Source: Alphaproteobacteria bacterium
Lineage (GTDB): Bacteria; Pseudomonadota; Alphaproteobacteria; Rhodobacterales; Rhodobacteraceae
Assembly: GCA_030429105.1 (NCBI GenBank)
Contig: JAUIDE010000043.1
Location: 1-33,683 of the forward strand
Direction of reading: 5' to 3'
DNA: 33,683 nucleotides
Every line of letters starts with the position of its first letter. The stretch's first letter is position 1. Position numbers and translations under genes: made by a program. This document shows positions 13,475-21,860 of the stretch, one piece after another. Under the pieces are notes generated by a model, which was not told the origin of the DNA, searched no databases, and saw only the letters and a program-made list of their open reading frames with translations.

Positions 13475-16081
13475 TCATCCGCCGCCGGTTTTCACGAGGA
13501 CGAGGTCGTCTCGCATCTCGTCCGGAGCGAGGGTGACGGCGAGCCCTGAACGCGATCCCGGAACCCCGGCTTCGTGGTCCTCCACGCGCAGGATCCAGTC
13601 GCCCGGAAAGACGTTTTCGAAGAGGAAATAGCCGCCCGTGAGGCTCCGGGTCGTCTGCCGCGAGGTTCCGTCGCTCCGCTCCAGCACGACCGTCGCATGA
13701 GCTGTTCCGCTCTCGCCGTTCGCCGTCGAGGCGATCACTCGTCCCGACAGCATCGCGCCGGGCGCCACGGCGACGGACAGTTCCGCCGGAACCCCGGGTC
13801 TCGGCGAGACCGACGCCGCGGCGGGGCTCAGCGCGAGAAACGGGTCCGCGTCGTCGAGCCCCGTCAGTTCGATGAGAGTCGCTCTCCCCGGAGCGAGACC
13901 GGAGATGATCGCCGCGCCCGTCTCGTCGATCCGCGCGCTCGTGGGCCGGCCATCGACGAGAAGCGCCACCGAGGCGCCTGCGCCGGATTCGCCGTCCCCG
14001 TCGGCGAAGGGCGTTCCGTCGATGCCGGCGAGGCGCAGCCTCGCCATCCCCCGGTCGGTTTCCTTCCTGTCGCGCAGCACCGGCCACGCGCCCGTCCTCG
14101 CGTCGCCGCCGAAACTGACGCCGACGCCAAGGATGGCCGACCATCCGCCCCGGTCGTCGACAGACGCGGCAACGCCAAACGAGCCGAACTCCGTATCCCA
14201 CGCGAGGCTGCCATTCGTGGCGTGCGCGCCAGAGTTCAGATCGTAGCTCGACGAGAGGGCGAGGTTCGCGTCGCGGCCGATCCGCGAGGTCAGCGCGGCC
14301 TCCAGACGGTCGAGGCGGGGGTCACCCGAGGTCTCCATCGAACCCTCTGCGCGCAGCCGCGCGTTGGCGCCGAAGAGCGAAAGAGACGCGAGCGAAGAGA
14401 ACTCGACCCGATCCGCGCCGCCGACCCGCCACAGCTCTCCGACATGGGAGAAGCTTATCGGCCCCAGACGATGCCTAAACGAGGCGTCGATGCGTTCCTC
14501 GGTCTCGCCCCCGACCAAGTCGATCCATTCGTACTCGGCGGATATCGACCCGAGCCACCCGAGCGCGGTCGAGGCCCCGACCCTGAACGACTGGAGGGCG
14601 TCGCCGCCTGCCTCGCGCCTGACAGGGCTGTCGAAACCAGCGTCGAAGCGGCGGTATCGGGCATGGAGACCGACGGACCCGAGGCCGACGGCGGCGGCGA
14701 TTTCCGCGGCGGAGAAGCCGTTCGCGTCCACGGCGAAGCCCGCCTGGGCCGTGACCGGTCCGAGGCCGGATAGGGCGAGCAGCCCCAGATGGCGCGTCGG
14801 CTCCGAGCCTTCCGAGCCGGCCTCCAGGTCGAGGAAGCCGAAAGCGCCAAGGGTCAGCGCGCTGTCGACGCCGTAATCGACGGCGAACTGCAGGCTGGGC
14901 CCCTCGTCGACGCCGTCGCCGGCCAGATCGAACACGGGCGCTCCGCGCTCCAGCAGCACGCCGTCGAACCGCCATTCCCCTGCGGGAAGGGCTCCTGCGG
15001 CGATCGTCCGCGTCGCCGAGATCTCGCGCGTCCGGCCGTCCGGCGCGTAGAGGACCACGCGGTAGTCGTTGGACCCGCCGAAGAGGGGCAGATCCTCGAA
15101 GGCGAAGCGCCCGTCCGGGCCGACCCGCTGGAAGTCGATCAAGGTGGAGCCGAGATAGAGTTCGGCGTCCCAGCCGGGGGGGGCGTCGCCGGCGACCCGG
15201 GAGACGTCGAAGCGCGAGTCGCGATCGAACACGTCGCTGCTCAGCCACAGCCCGCGCCCCTGGCCTCCGGAGCGCACCAGCGGGGCCCAGAGACCTTCGA
15301 CGTCCCCGATCTCGGCGCGGGAAAGGCGATCTACGCCGAAGACGCCGCCGGTCGGCGAAGTTCGACCGCTCGTCCACCGGAGGCTCCCGAGTCCGCGCTC
15401 CTTGTCCCCCGAGAAGCTTACGCGGTGACCGAGGCGCAGGGCCTCCATCTCGAAGCGTCCAGAGGCGGTGGCGCCGACGCCGCCCCCGGAATTCGCCGAC
15501 AGGCCCAGTTGCAGCTCGCCCTCCGGAGCCGCGAACATGACGTAGGGCGTCTCGACGGCGACGGCGACCGGCTCTTCTCGACTGTCGAGTCCGAACGTGC
15601 TCCAACGCCGCTCCCGCATGGCGCGGAGATCGGCGGGCAGCGTCCTCGCGCTCACGACGTCGAGCGTCGAGGAGTCCTACGAGAGCGTCGTCTCCAGGCC
15701 GAAGACCTCCGCGATCAGGCCCGAGGCGACGAGCGGCCGGCCATCGACGAGCATCGCCGTTTCGGGCGCCCATTCCCGCGCGCGGCCGTTCACCTGAAGC
15801 AACTCGGATTTCGCATCGATCCGGATCGTCCCGTCCGCCGGCGGCAGCTGCAGCGTGACGGAGCCGTCGTCAGCGACATCGACGACGCCCTCGGCGGCCC
15901 GTACGATTGCAACGACCGGCACGAGCAGCGCGCCCGCTTCGGTGACCGCGACGTCCTCGAACTCGGCGGTGGCGCGACAATTGACCGAAACAGCCACGAG
16001 AAGAACGGTTTCGCTCGCGGCGACCGGACGCGCGAACGCCGCCATGGCCAGTATGACGGCCGCCCGAACGACTTTGGGCAT
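13475..16081 (-). pseudogene. Fimbrial outer membrane usher, interrupted by an amber codon
   Basis: One 869-codon frame from ATG 16081 to TGA at 13475 is broken only by TAG at 15677-15679 (codon 135). Before it: a signal peptide (MPKVVRAAVILAMAAFA) and the usher-type N-terminal region ending DGRPLVASGLIAEVFGLE. After it the same frame continues without a gap through DSSTLDVVSARTLPADLRAM, a long beta-barrel with alternating hydrophobic strands, and a carboxypeptidase-like C-terminal domain (GGYFLFENVFPGDWILRVED). Ushers secrete and assemble chaperone-bound subunits. The amber codon probably replaced TAC or TAT. The second part (13475-15655) could initiate at GTG 15655 but would lack a signal peptide, so the gene is probably dead unless the stop is read through or is a sequencing error. 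Confidence 0.8.
15677..15679 (-). other. In-frame TAG stop inside the usher gene
   Basis: Minus-strand context is CTC TCG TAG GAC TCC TCG. Reading frame is identical before and after, so a single substitution accounts for the interruption. Confidence 0.85.
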
Positions 16082-16153
16082 AGGGACGCATCCTCTCCGC
16101 CAGAGCGCGAGGCGTCTCCGGGTTCTCGGGGCGTGGGCGGGCGGGCGCCGCCT

Positions 16154-16948
16154 TCAGTTGCAGCGAACGGTGTCGGGTTCGCCCTGTTCCGGAAAATCGC
16201 GCCAGACACGGAGGCAGACGGCGCCGGCGACCTCGCGCTGGCCGTCGCCGCGTGGCACGGCGACCCGGCTTTCCGTGATGGTCTGGCCGAGGCGCAGCCG
16301 CCCCCGCGACAGCACGGTTCCGTCAGCCTCCGCCACCACTGCGACGGTCCCGACGAAGCTGACGCCCGCCGGCTTGCGGACGAGGAAGTGCCCCAGCATG
16401 TCGGCGTCGCCGCGCTCGGGCTCGAACCGCTCCACCTCGAGCGCGGGCGGATCGATCTTGTGCCGGATATAGACCGTGACCGGCAGCACCGGGACGATCG
16501 GCACCCTGACCGACAGGCCGGCGCCGCCCTCGGGCGTCTCCGCCGGCTGGAAGACGGGCGGCGGGTTGGCGGGGCGGGACTGCACGTTCAGCCGCGCGAC
16601 GTATTCGCCCGGCTCCAGCCCCTCCGGCGGGCGGAACGACACGCGCAGCGGGACGCCCCGATTCGGCGGGACCAGCGCACGCGGCGGAGACCATCGCAGG
16701 TGCTCGGAGCCGTCGCGCGCCCCCTCGGGCGCCCCCGCCGCCGCGACGGAGAATTCCAGCGCATCCGGCGTCATGCTCAGCAATTCGATGCCGCCCGAAC
16801 GCTTGCGGTCCGAAAGGACGATCACATTGTCCGAGACGGACACCGATATGTCCTGCGCCTGCGCGGGTGCGGCCGAGGCGAGCGCCGCGGCCAGCGCCGG
16901 CGCGCAGGCGCGTGCGAGCCGAAGGCGGAAAGGACCCCAGAGCGTCAT
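16154..16948 (-). CDS. Periplasmic fimbrial chaperone (PapD-like)
   Basis: A 264-residue protein. ATG 16948 is preferred because AAGAGGAG stands just upstream and a signal peptide follows (ARACAPALAAALASAAPAQA). The mature part has the immunoglobulin-like chaperone pattern: a first beta-domain with LRWSPPRALVPPNRGVPLRV and GLEPGEYVARLNVQS, then LPVTVYIRHK, in the place of the 'pIIVRxG' element before the second domain. It would hold fimbrial subunits in the periplasm by donor-strand complementation and pass them to the usher, whose gene lies 72 bases downstream. Sequence appears intact although neighbours are broken. Confidence 0.8.
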   Translation of the reverse strand: MTLWGPFRLRLARACAPALAAALASAAPAQAQDISVSVSDNVIVLSDRKRSGGIELLSMTPDALEFSVAAAGAPEGARDGSEHLRWSPPRALVPPNRGVPLRVSFRPPEGLEPGEYVARLNVQSRPANPPPVFQPAETPEGGAGLSVRVPIVPVLPVTVYIRHKIDPPALEVERFEPERGDADMLGHFLVRKPAGVSFVGTVAVVAEADGTVLSRGRLRLGQTITESRVAVPRGDGQREVAGAVCLRVWRDFPEQGEPDTVRCN

Positions 16949-17044
16949 CGGCAAGGTCTCCTCTTGTTGCCGGCGCTGGCCGGTCGCGGCCGGTCGTCGT
17001 CGCACTGAAGGCCGGCGCCGGAGCGAAAGGCCGCAGCGCGGCGC

Positions 17045-17614
17045 TCAGCCGCCGAGGCCGTCGTCCACGGTGACCTGGATGGTCCCGACATAGCCGCCGT
17101 AGTTTTGCGGGATGAGGTTGTTCGGGATGCGGATCGTCACGCCCAAGGCGTCGAACCTGGCCTCGCCGCTGATGACCTCGGCGTCGTTCGTGGTGGTTCC
17201 GGTGATGGCGAAACCGCTGAGGGCCGTCTCCGGCGCCGCGATCGCGCCGACGGCGCCGCCGGCCATCGCGCCGTCGCCGATGGCCATGCTGATCGAGGCG
17301 AACGAGCTGTTACTGGCCGCCGAGCCCGTCATGGTGCAGACCGGACCGGAACTGCCGGACGCTCCGAACGACACGCCGTTGGCGTTGCCTGGAAAGGACC
17401 GGGTTCCATTCGATCCGATCTGGACGAGCGTGAAGCTGCCCCGGTTCCCCGTGGCGAGCTTCAGCACGCCGAAATCCGCGGGGGTGCAGCTCACCGTCAG
17501 CGCGGGCTGCAGCGAGACGGTGACGTCGAGCGTGGTGCTCGCCGTCTCGGCGGCGGCCGGGGCGGCGAGCGCCGCCGCGACGCCGGCGGAGAGAAGGAGG
17601 CGAGCGTAGCGCAT
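17045..17614 (-). CDS. DUF4402 fimbrial subunit, intact copy
   Basis: A 189-residue secreted beta-rich protein. The signal peptide is MRYARLLLSAGVAAALAAPAAA, followed by ETASTTLDVTVSLQPALTVSC. Two cysteines (about 42 and 92) probably form the usual disulfide of pilin-like folds. The C-terminus NNLIPQNYGGYVGTIQVTV matches the donor-strand-type ending of DUF4402 and spore-coat-U-like subunits. An AAGGAAAC ribosome binding site is present. A paralogue of equal design lies upstream, and the chaperone and usher lie downstream, so this is probably the major fimbrial subunit. Confidence 0.85.
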   Translation of the reverse strand: MRYARLLLSAGVAAALAAPAAAETASTTLDVTVSLQPALTVSCTPADFGVLKLATGNRGSFTLVQIGSNGTRSFPGNANGVSFGASGSSGPVCTMTGSAASNSSFASISMAIGDGAMAGGAVGAIAAPETALSGFAITGTTTNDAEVISGEARFDALGVTIRIPNNLIPQNYGGYVGTIQVTVDDGLGG

Positions 17615-17652
17615 TTCAGGTTTCCTTGCGAGGGGCCGTGGGGAAGAAGGTC

Positions 17653-17689
17653 GGCGCGGGCGGCGGGAACGGAGACCGCCCCCCGCGCC
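17653..17689 (-). terminator. Strong hairpin between the two subunit genes
   Basis: A 14-bp stem with a single mismatch (17653-17666 pairing with 17676-17689) and a 9-nt loop lies between subunit 2 and subunit 1. On the minus strand it is followed by CCTTCTTCCCC rather than a U-run. It could attenuate read-through or stabilise the processed subunit mRNA. Confidence 0.5.
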
Positions 17690-17705
17690 GGAGCTACGGT
17701 CCGCG

Positions 17706-18274
17706 TCAGACGCCGTCGTTGACCGTCACGGTCCGCGTCACGGAATAGCCGCCGTAGTTATCGACCGTGAGATTGTTGCCGATTCTGATGGTTATATCGA
17801 TATTGAAGGTCGCTTCGCCACCGGTGATTGTCGCGGAACCAAAAGTACTGGATGTCACATTGACTGGCCCTGCAGTGGTCGGGGCCGCGAACTCTCCCAC
17901 GACGGCGCCAGCAAGGTCGGGAAACGATGAGTCGAAATCCATGGTGGCATTCGCGCCGTCAGCGGCGCTGGAGCCGCTCATGGTGCAGACCGGTCCGCTG
18001 GCGCCTGCCGTCCCGAGTGTCACTCCACTTCCATTTTCTGTGATTGAGCGTGTCCCGTTGCTCTGAATCTGAATTTTCGAAAATCCGGCACCGATCCCCC
18101 GGTCGCCCGTCCGCACCCGGATGACGCCGAAATCCGCGTTGGTGCAGCTCACCGTCAGCGCGGGCTGCAGCGCGACGGTGACGTCGAGGGGGTGGTGGCA
18201 GTCTCGGCGGCGGCTGGGGCGGCGAGCGCCGCCGCCATGGCGGCGGCGGAGAGAAGGAGGCGGGTGTAGCGCAT
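17706..18274 (-). pseudogene. DUF4402 fimbrial subunit, single-base frameshift
   Basis: Paralogue of the intact subunit. The signal peptide MRYTRLLLSAAAMAAALAAP starts at 18274 with GGAAAGG upstream, then the frame breaks. Around the run of five G at 18188-18192 one base is missing compared with the intact paralogue. Restoring it gives ETATTTLDVTVALQPALTVS and leads into CTNADFGVIRVRTGDRGIGA. Total length is 569 bases; adding one gives 570, exactly the paralogue length (189 codons plus stop). The rest of the gene has no stop and keeps the C-terminal NYGGYSVTRTVTV motif, so decay is recent or the base is a sequencing error. Its middle is less GC-rich than neighbours. Confidence 0.85.
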
Positions 18275-18411
18275 GGTAAGCCTTTCCGGTTGCAGGCGCG
18301 GCGCACGGACCTTCCCGTCACACGCGCCCCATAAGCTATCGTTTAGTCTTCGTCGCCAATGTAAGCACTTCTGCTGACCTGACGTTGACGACTCTAGCGA
18401 AGACACAAAGA

Positions 18412-18425
18412 TGCACATAAGTGCA
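18412..18425. promoter_or_regulatory. Palindrome TGCAC-ATAA-GTGCA
   Basis: Perfect 5-bp arms around a 4-bp AT centre in the divergent region; candidate operator half of a two-site arrangement with the palindrome 10 bases to its right. Confidence 0.4.
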
Positions 18426-18434
18426 GGAAGCTGG

Positions 18435-18450
18435 GAATTTCCGGAAATTC
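18435..18450. promoter_or_regulatory. Perfect 16-bp palindrome GAATTTCCGGAAATTC
   Basis: Exact self-reverse-complement with no spacer, in AT-richer DNA between divergent genes. This is the best operator candidate for a dimeric regulator in the window. Confidence 0.5.
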
Positions 18451-18555
18451 TCAATCGGGATACAATGGCTATTGCCGCCTCTGAGAGCGCGCTGCAATCT
18501 CGCTGCTTGACTTCGGTCCGCACCAAAACAACTACGAACGAAAACGGGAGAACGC

Positions 18556-19524
18556 TTGACGGTGTCACTGGCGCTCAAGATGGGGCTTACGCAGAGGGCG
18601 CTGCACTGCGGAAGCCTCAAGGAACTCGCCGCGCGCTTCCGCGCCGTGAACCCGCGCACCGCCTTCGAGGTGGAGCGGGCGCGCAAGTGGGTGCGCGGTG
18701 TCGCGCGCCCGCGCGATCACCGCTTCTATGAGGACTGGGCGATGGTGATCGGATCAGGCCGCGGCGGCGCCTGGATCGCGGCGGCGTCGCGCGCCGCCTT
18801 CGTCGACGAACTGGTCGACGTTCTGGCGGCCGACCGGGCGGCGCTCGAGGCGATTCTGTCGACGCTCGAAGAGCGCCGCGCCGCCGCTCCAGCCGGGCCC
18901 GACCCCGCGAGCGGGAGCTATGTAACCTACAGCCATGCCTATTCCCGCTATTACCGGGGCAGCCTCGTGCGCGGCGTGCTCCGGATCGCGCCGCGGCCCG
19001 AGGGGCGCTACGACCTGACCTATCGGGAGAAGTTTCAGGAGCAGGGCGTGATCGTCGTGCGCGGCAGAGCGGAGCTTTCGGACGGCCTTCTCTCATGTCA
19101 TGCGAAGGAGCCCGACGCCGCCGCCGGGGCGGCGCCGTTCCTGTTCCTGCTGCGGACGCCGGGCCATCCGCCGCATGTGCTGTTCGGCCAGATGCTCGCC
19201 GCGGCCGCCTTCGGCCCTGAGCGGGAGCCCGGCGCCTCGCCGTTCGTCGCCCTCCGCGTCGGCGACGCCGCCGCCGCCCGGACCGAGGACAGGGTCTGTT
19301 ATCTGGACGCGACGGAAGCGGCGATCGCCCGGGACCTCGGCGCGCTGGACCTCCCGCGTGGCGCGGTCGGGCCGCTGACCGCGGCCATGGCGAGGGTGTT
19401 CGGCGCGTCGGGGACGCCGATCATCACGACGCCCTTCGCCGAATTCGCAGACGCCTGCACCGCCCTGGTGCGGGCGTCGGGCTCCGACCCCGACAGGGCG
19501 GCCTCAGCGAAGATCGACGCATGA
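18556..19524 (+). CDS. Putative regulator with N-terminal DNA-binding-like region
   Basis: A 322-residue protein I do not recognise by name. TTG 18556 has GGGAG at 5 bases; GTG 18562 is an alternative start. Residues about 15-65 (LKELAARFRAVNPRTAFEVE, then ARKWVRGVARPRDHRFYEDW) look like a helix-turn-helix region of the kind that selects a small target, and a linker leads to an alpha/beta C-terminal domain (SYVTYSHAYSRYYRGSLVRG, then LLSCHAKEPDAAA) that may be sensory. No signal peptide, so cytoplasmic. It is divergent from the fimbrial operon across two palindromes, which suggests it regulates that operon. Its last 21 bases overlap the convergent DUF4402-like gene. Confidence 0.7.
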   Translation: MTVSLALKMGLTQRALHCGSLKELAARFRAVNPRTAFEVERARKWVRGVARPRDHRFYEDWAMVIGSGRGGAWIAAASRAAFVDELVDVLAADRAALEAILSTLEERRAAAPAGPDPASGSYVTYSHAYSRYYRGSLVRGVLRIAPRPEGRYDLTYREKFQEQGVIVVRGRAELSDGLLSCHAKEPDAAAGAAPFLFLLRTPGHPPHVLFGQMLAAAAFGPEREPGASPFVALRVGDAAAARTEDRVCYLDATEAAIARDLGALDLPRGAVGPLTAAMARVFGASGTPIITTPFAEFADACTALVRASGSDPDRAASAKIDA

Positions 19525-20010
19525 GAGCGAAACCGCGATGTCGAGATCGACGGGTCGCTCGACCGCGCGGATCCGCATCACCGCCCCCACCGAGATCCGC
19601 ACCGACGCGACTCCGTGGCCGCGGCTGCGCTCCGGGAGTGCGACCTCGACATGGCTCCCGGAGGCCGGGAGCCGCCTTGTTCCACCCGGAAAGCGGAAGA
19701 TCAGCTCCGAAAGCGCGGCGGAGGCCGCCCGCTCCGCCGGAACTTCGAGAGCCGTCGCTTCGATGACCACGATGCGACCGGCGGGCCCGGTCACGGTGAA
19801 CTCGCCTGCGGCCGGAACGCCGCGGAACGAAATCGCCTCGGCCGAGGTCGCGGGGCGGCCGTTCGCGGCGACCTCGACAAAGCCGGAACGCCGCGGCTTG
19901 ACGGCGAGGGCGCCGAACTCGAGCGCTCTTGCGCCCGAGATCGACACGCCGTCACAGGCGGAGGCGGGGAGCGCGGCTCCCGCGAATATGGCGAGCGCGG
20001 CTGCGCGCAT
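19504..20010 (-). CDS. DUF4402-like secreted protein
   Basis: A 168-residue protein from ATG 20010 (signal peptide MRAAALAIFAGAALPASA). The mature part follows the DUF4402 pattern: GARALEFGALAVKPRRSGFV, then GVPAAGEFTVTGPAGRIVVI, ending DLDIAVSLSCVDLR. It has two cysteines, at the mature N-terminus and near the C-terminus, that may pair. It differs from the two fimbrial subunits in lacking the NYGGY ending and might be a minor or tip subunit. It is separated from the operon by the convergent regulator-like gene, overlapping that gene by 21 bases at the 3' ends. Confidence 0.7.
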   Translation of the reverse strand: MRAAALAIFAGAALPASACDGVSISGARALEFGALAVKPRRSGFVEVAANGRPATSAEAISFRGVPAAGEFTVTGPAGRIVVIEATALEVPAERAASAALSELIFRFPGGTRRLPASGSHVEVALPERSRGHGVASVRISVGAVMRIRAVERPVDLDIAVSLSCVDLR

Positions 20011-20378
20011 CAGCGGCCCTGTCTTATGCACGTTCGTCCCTCCCGCCGGGGGTTTCGGCGACCGCAGCGAACCGGAAGCGATTGACGCAAGACACGAAGG
20101 CCGCGCGCCCGCCCCGGGCGCAAGCGCCTTACGCTCCTGCGCGAGGGGCGGCGATGCAACCGCCGCGGCGGGACGAAAGACGGTCAATTCCGGAAAGGTC
20201 CTAACATTGCGCGCCCCGGCGTTCCGGCGACCGCGGCGGCGCCTCGCCGAGCCCGCGGCGGACCCTTCATCGTCTGATCGCTTCGGTCGGGCGAGGGCGT
20301 CGCGGCGGCGCAGCCCCGGCGCCTGTCGCCATCTTCTGCGACCGGCGGCGCCGTCCTCGCCGCATCGGCCGCGGAACG
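20011..20378. other. Intergenic region without a recognised gene
   Basis: 368 bases between the DUF4402-like gene and the PH-like gene, both leftward. It should contain the promoter of the former. Very GC-rich; I see no clear promoter boxes, repeats or RNA gene. Confidence 0.4.
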
Positions 20379-20978
20379 TCAGAGCGGGCCGCCCCGAGGC
20401 GCGGCTCCGAACCGCCGCGACGCCCGATGTCGGATCCCCTCCGCCGCGGCCCCGCCGACACTCCGTTCATGCGGGCGGCCGGACTTCAGAATCGGCGCGG
20501 CGACGACCAGGTTGACGACCGCGATCCCGACCGGCGGCAGCAGCGGCCCGGCGGCGCCCCCGGCTGCGAGGGCCCAGCCGGCCGCGAGCAGGATGGCCCC
20601 GGAGACGAACGCCCCGATCCATGCGGCGATCCATTGACGTCGGCTCGGCCCGAGATGGAGGGGCGTCATCGGCGCCGCCCGCGCGACCCGCTCGACGAGC
20701 GCGGCCATGAAGGCGGAAACCTCTTCGTCCGACCGGGAGAACGGGGTCAAGCGGTCCGTGATCTTCGGACCCTTCCGGGCGACAAGCCCGAGCACGGCCC
20801 GCCCCGGCGCCGGGCGATAGACCCATACCGAGGAAAGCTCGCCATATCCGATCCGGATTGTCCGTGAGCCGCGAAGAAGCTCCACATGATCCCGCGTCAA
20901 CCGGCAGATTCCGCGCTTTCCGAAGAAACCGGCGCGCGCCTCCATTTCGAGTACGGACAAGAGCCGCCTCCTCCGCAT
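20379..20978 (-). CDS. PH-like domain protein with two membrane helices
   Basis: A 199-residue protein using ATG 20978 (MRRRRLLSVLEMEARAGFFG); ATG 20945 is also possible. The N-terminal part is an all-beta stretch resembling bacterial PH-like domains: GKRGICRLTRDHVELLRGSR, then IRIGYGELSSVWVYRPAPG. Two hydrophobic helices follow (AAWIGAFVSGAILLAAGWAL and PVGIAVVNLVVAAPIL, about residues 120-170). The C-terminus is a basic Arg/Gly-rich tail. This combination suggests an inner-membrane protein with a cytoplasmic beta domain. Function unknown, and no operon partner is evident. Confidence 0.6.
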   Translation of the reverse strand: MRRRRLLSVLEMEARAGFFGKRGICRLTRDHVELLRGSRTIRIGYGELSSVWVYRPAPGRAVLGLVARKGPKITDRLTPFSRSDEEVSAFMAALVERVARAAPMTPLHLGPSRRQWIAAWIGAFVSGAILLAAGWALAAGGAAGPLLPPVGIAVVNLVVAAPILKSGRPHERSVGGAAAEGIRHRASRRFGAAPRGGPL

Positions 20979-21158
20979 CCATCCGTCCAGACACCCGGCC
21001 ACCCTACTGCTTCGAGAGACGGGGGCCAAGGGCTGATGAGCCGTAAACAATTGTATTATATGAGATTCCCGGCGCCGCCGAGCCTTTCCCAGTTGCGCCG
21101 CCCCGCGGGACGGAAGAGACTTTCAGCCGACCTCCTGACGCAGCCGAAACGGTCGATC

Positions 21159-21695
21159 ATGGACAGACGACGCATGAACCGCCTCCTCGGACCGGGCCTG
21201 CTTGCCCTGACTGTCGCATCGGCCGCCGAGCTTCCGGCGGGGCCGGCGTTTTCCCCGTCGGCGACGGACGGCTGCGTGAGTGAAGCCGTCGCGAACTCGC
21301 CGGGCCTCGGGGGCCACGGCGTTCTCGATTGCGTCGGGCGCGCGGCGGCGGCCTGCATGATGACGCCCGGCGGCGACAGCACAATGGGGATGATGGACTG
21401 TCTGGAGGGCGAGCTGGGATATTGGGACACCCGGCTGAACGCCGCCTATGCGGAAAGGATCAAGGTTGCGCAGGCGCAGGATGCGGAGGCGCAAACCCTC
21501 AGATCCGTCGCCGCCTCGGTCGAGGACAGCCTGCGCGCCATGCAGCGGGCCTGGCTCCCGTTTCGGGATGCGTCCTGCCTTTATGAGCAGGCGCAATGGA
21601 TGGGGGGCACGGGCGGCGGGCCGGCGACCCTGGCTTGCCACATGCAGGAAACGGCGCGGCTGGCCCTGAAGCTTGAGGGCTGGTGGGCGCAATGA
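21159..21695 (+). CDS. LprI-like exported protein
   Basis: A 178-residue protein; ATG 21159 (MDRRRMNRLL) or the ATG 15 bases later. Signal peptide with hydrophobic core GPGLLALTVASA. The C-terminal half matches the LprI-like pattern: CLEGELGYWDTRLNAAYAER, then LRAMQRAWLPFRDASCLYEQ and a final CHMQETARLAL, including several conserved cysteines. LprI proteins include lysozyme inhibitors, but most alphaproteobacterial members have no assigned role. It overlaps the next gene as ATGA, so the two form one unit; the partner is destroyed by an IS66 insertion. Confidence 0.8.
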   Translation: MDRRRMNRLLGPGLLALTVASAAELPAGPAFSPSATDGCVSEAVANSPGLGGHGVLDCVGRAAAACMMTPGGDSTMGMMDCLEGELGYWDTRLNAAYAERIKVAQAQDAEAQTLRSVAASVEDSLRAMQRAWLPFRDASCLYEQAQWMGGTGGGPATLACHMQETARLALKLEGWWAQ

Positions 21696-21835
21696 TCCGG
21701 ACCGGCCTGACGGCCCTCTTCGTCGCGCTGGGCGCGCCTGCGGCAGGCCTGGCGGACAGCGCTCTTCCACCGGCGCCCGGCTGGCGGACCGAAGCGGAGG
21801 GCTGCTCCTTGCTCTGGCGCGAGGGCGGCGGATTC
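21692..21835 (+). pseudogene. Periplasmic protein gene, 5' part, cut by IS66
   Basis: First 48 codons of a gene overlapping the LprI-like gene by ATGA. It encodes a signal peptide (MIRTGLTALFVALGAPAAGL) and the start of the mature protein (GCSLLWREGGGF). The reading frame ends exactly at the left target duplication; past it, translation enters the IS element and stops at 21967. Removing the IS and one copy of the duplication rejoins this part in frame with 24409-24864. Confidence 0.85.
21828..21835. repeat. IS66 target-site duplication, left copy
   Basis: GCGGATTC, identical to 24401-24408. Eight bases is the standard duplication of the IS66 family. Confidence 0.95.
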
Positions 21836-21860
21836 GTAACCGGCCGCTCGGCGCCTGTCG

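Larger units (their letters stand above)
18275..18555. promoter_or_regulatory. Divergent control region of fimbrial operon and regulator-like gene
   Basis: 281 bases of relatively AT-rich DNA between genes facing away from each other. It contains two palindromes (18412-18425 and 18435-18450) and a TTGACT element at 18507-18512 that could be a -35 box for the rightward gene, though no good -10 box is at standard distance. GGGAG at 18546-18550 serves the rightward start. Confidence 0.5.

Noticed and set aside
14789-17008. A 739-codon plus-strand frame opposite the usher and chaperone
   Set aside because: Antisense to recognisable usher and chaperone sequence; composition typical of an antisense frame in high-GC DNA.
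18188-18192. G5 tract as a phase-variation switch for subunit 2
   Set aside because: Five bases is short for slippage-based switching; a fixed deletion or sequencing error is more likely, although strain comparison could test it.
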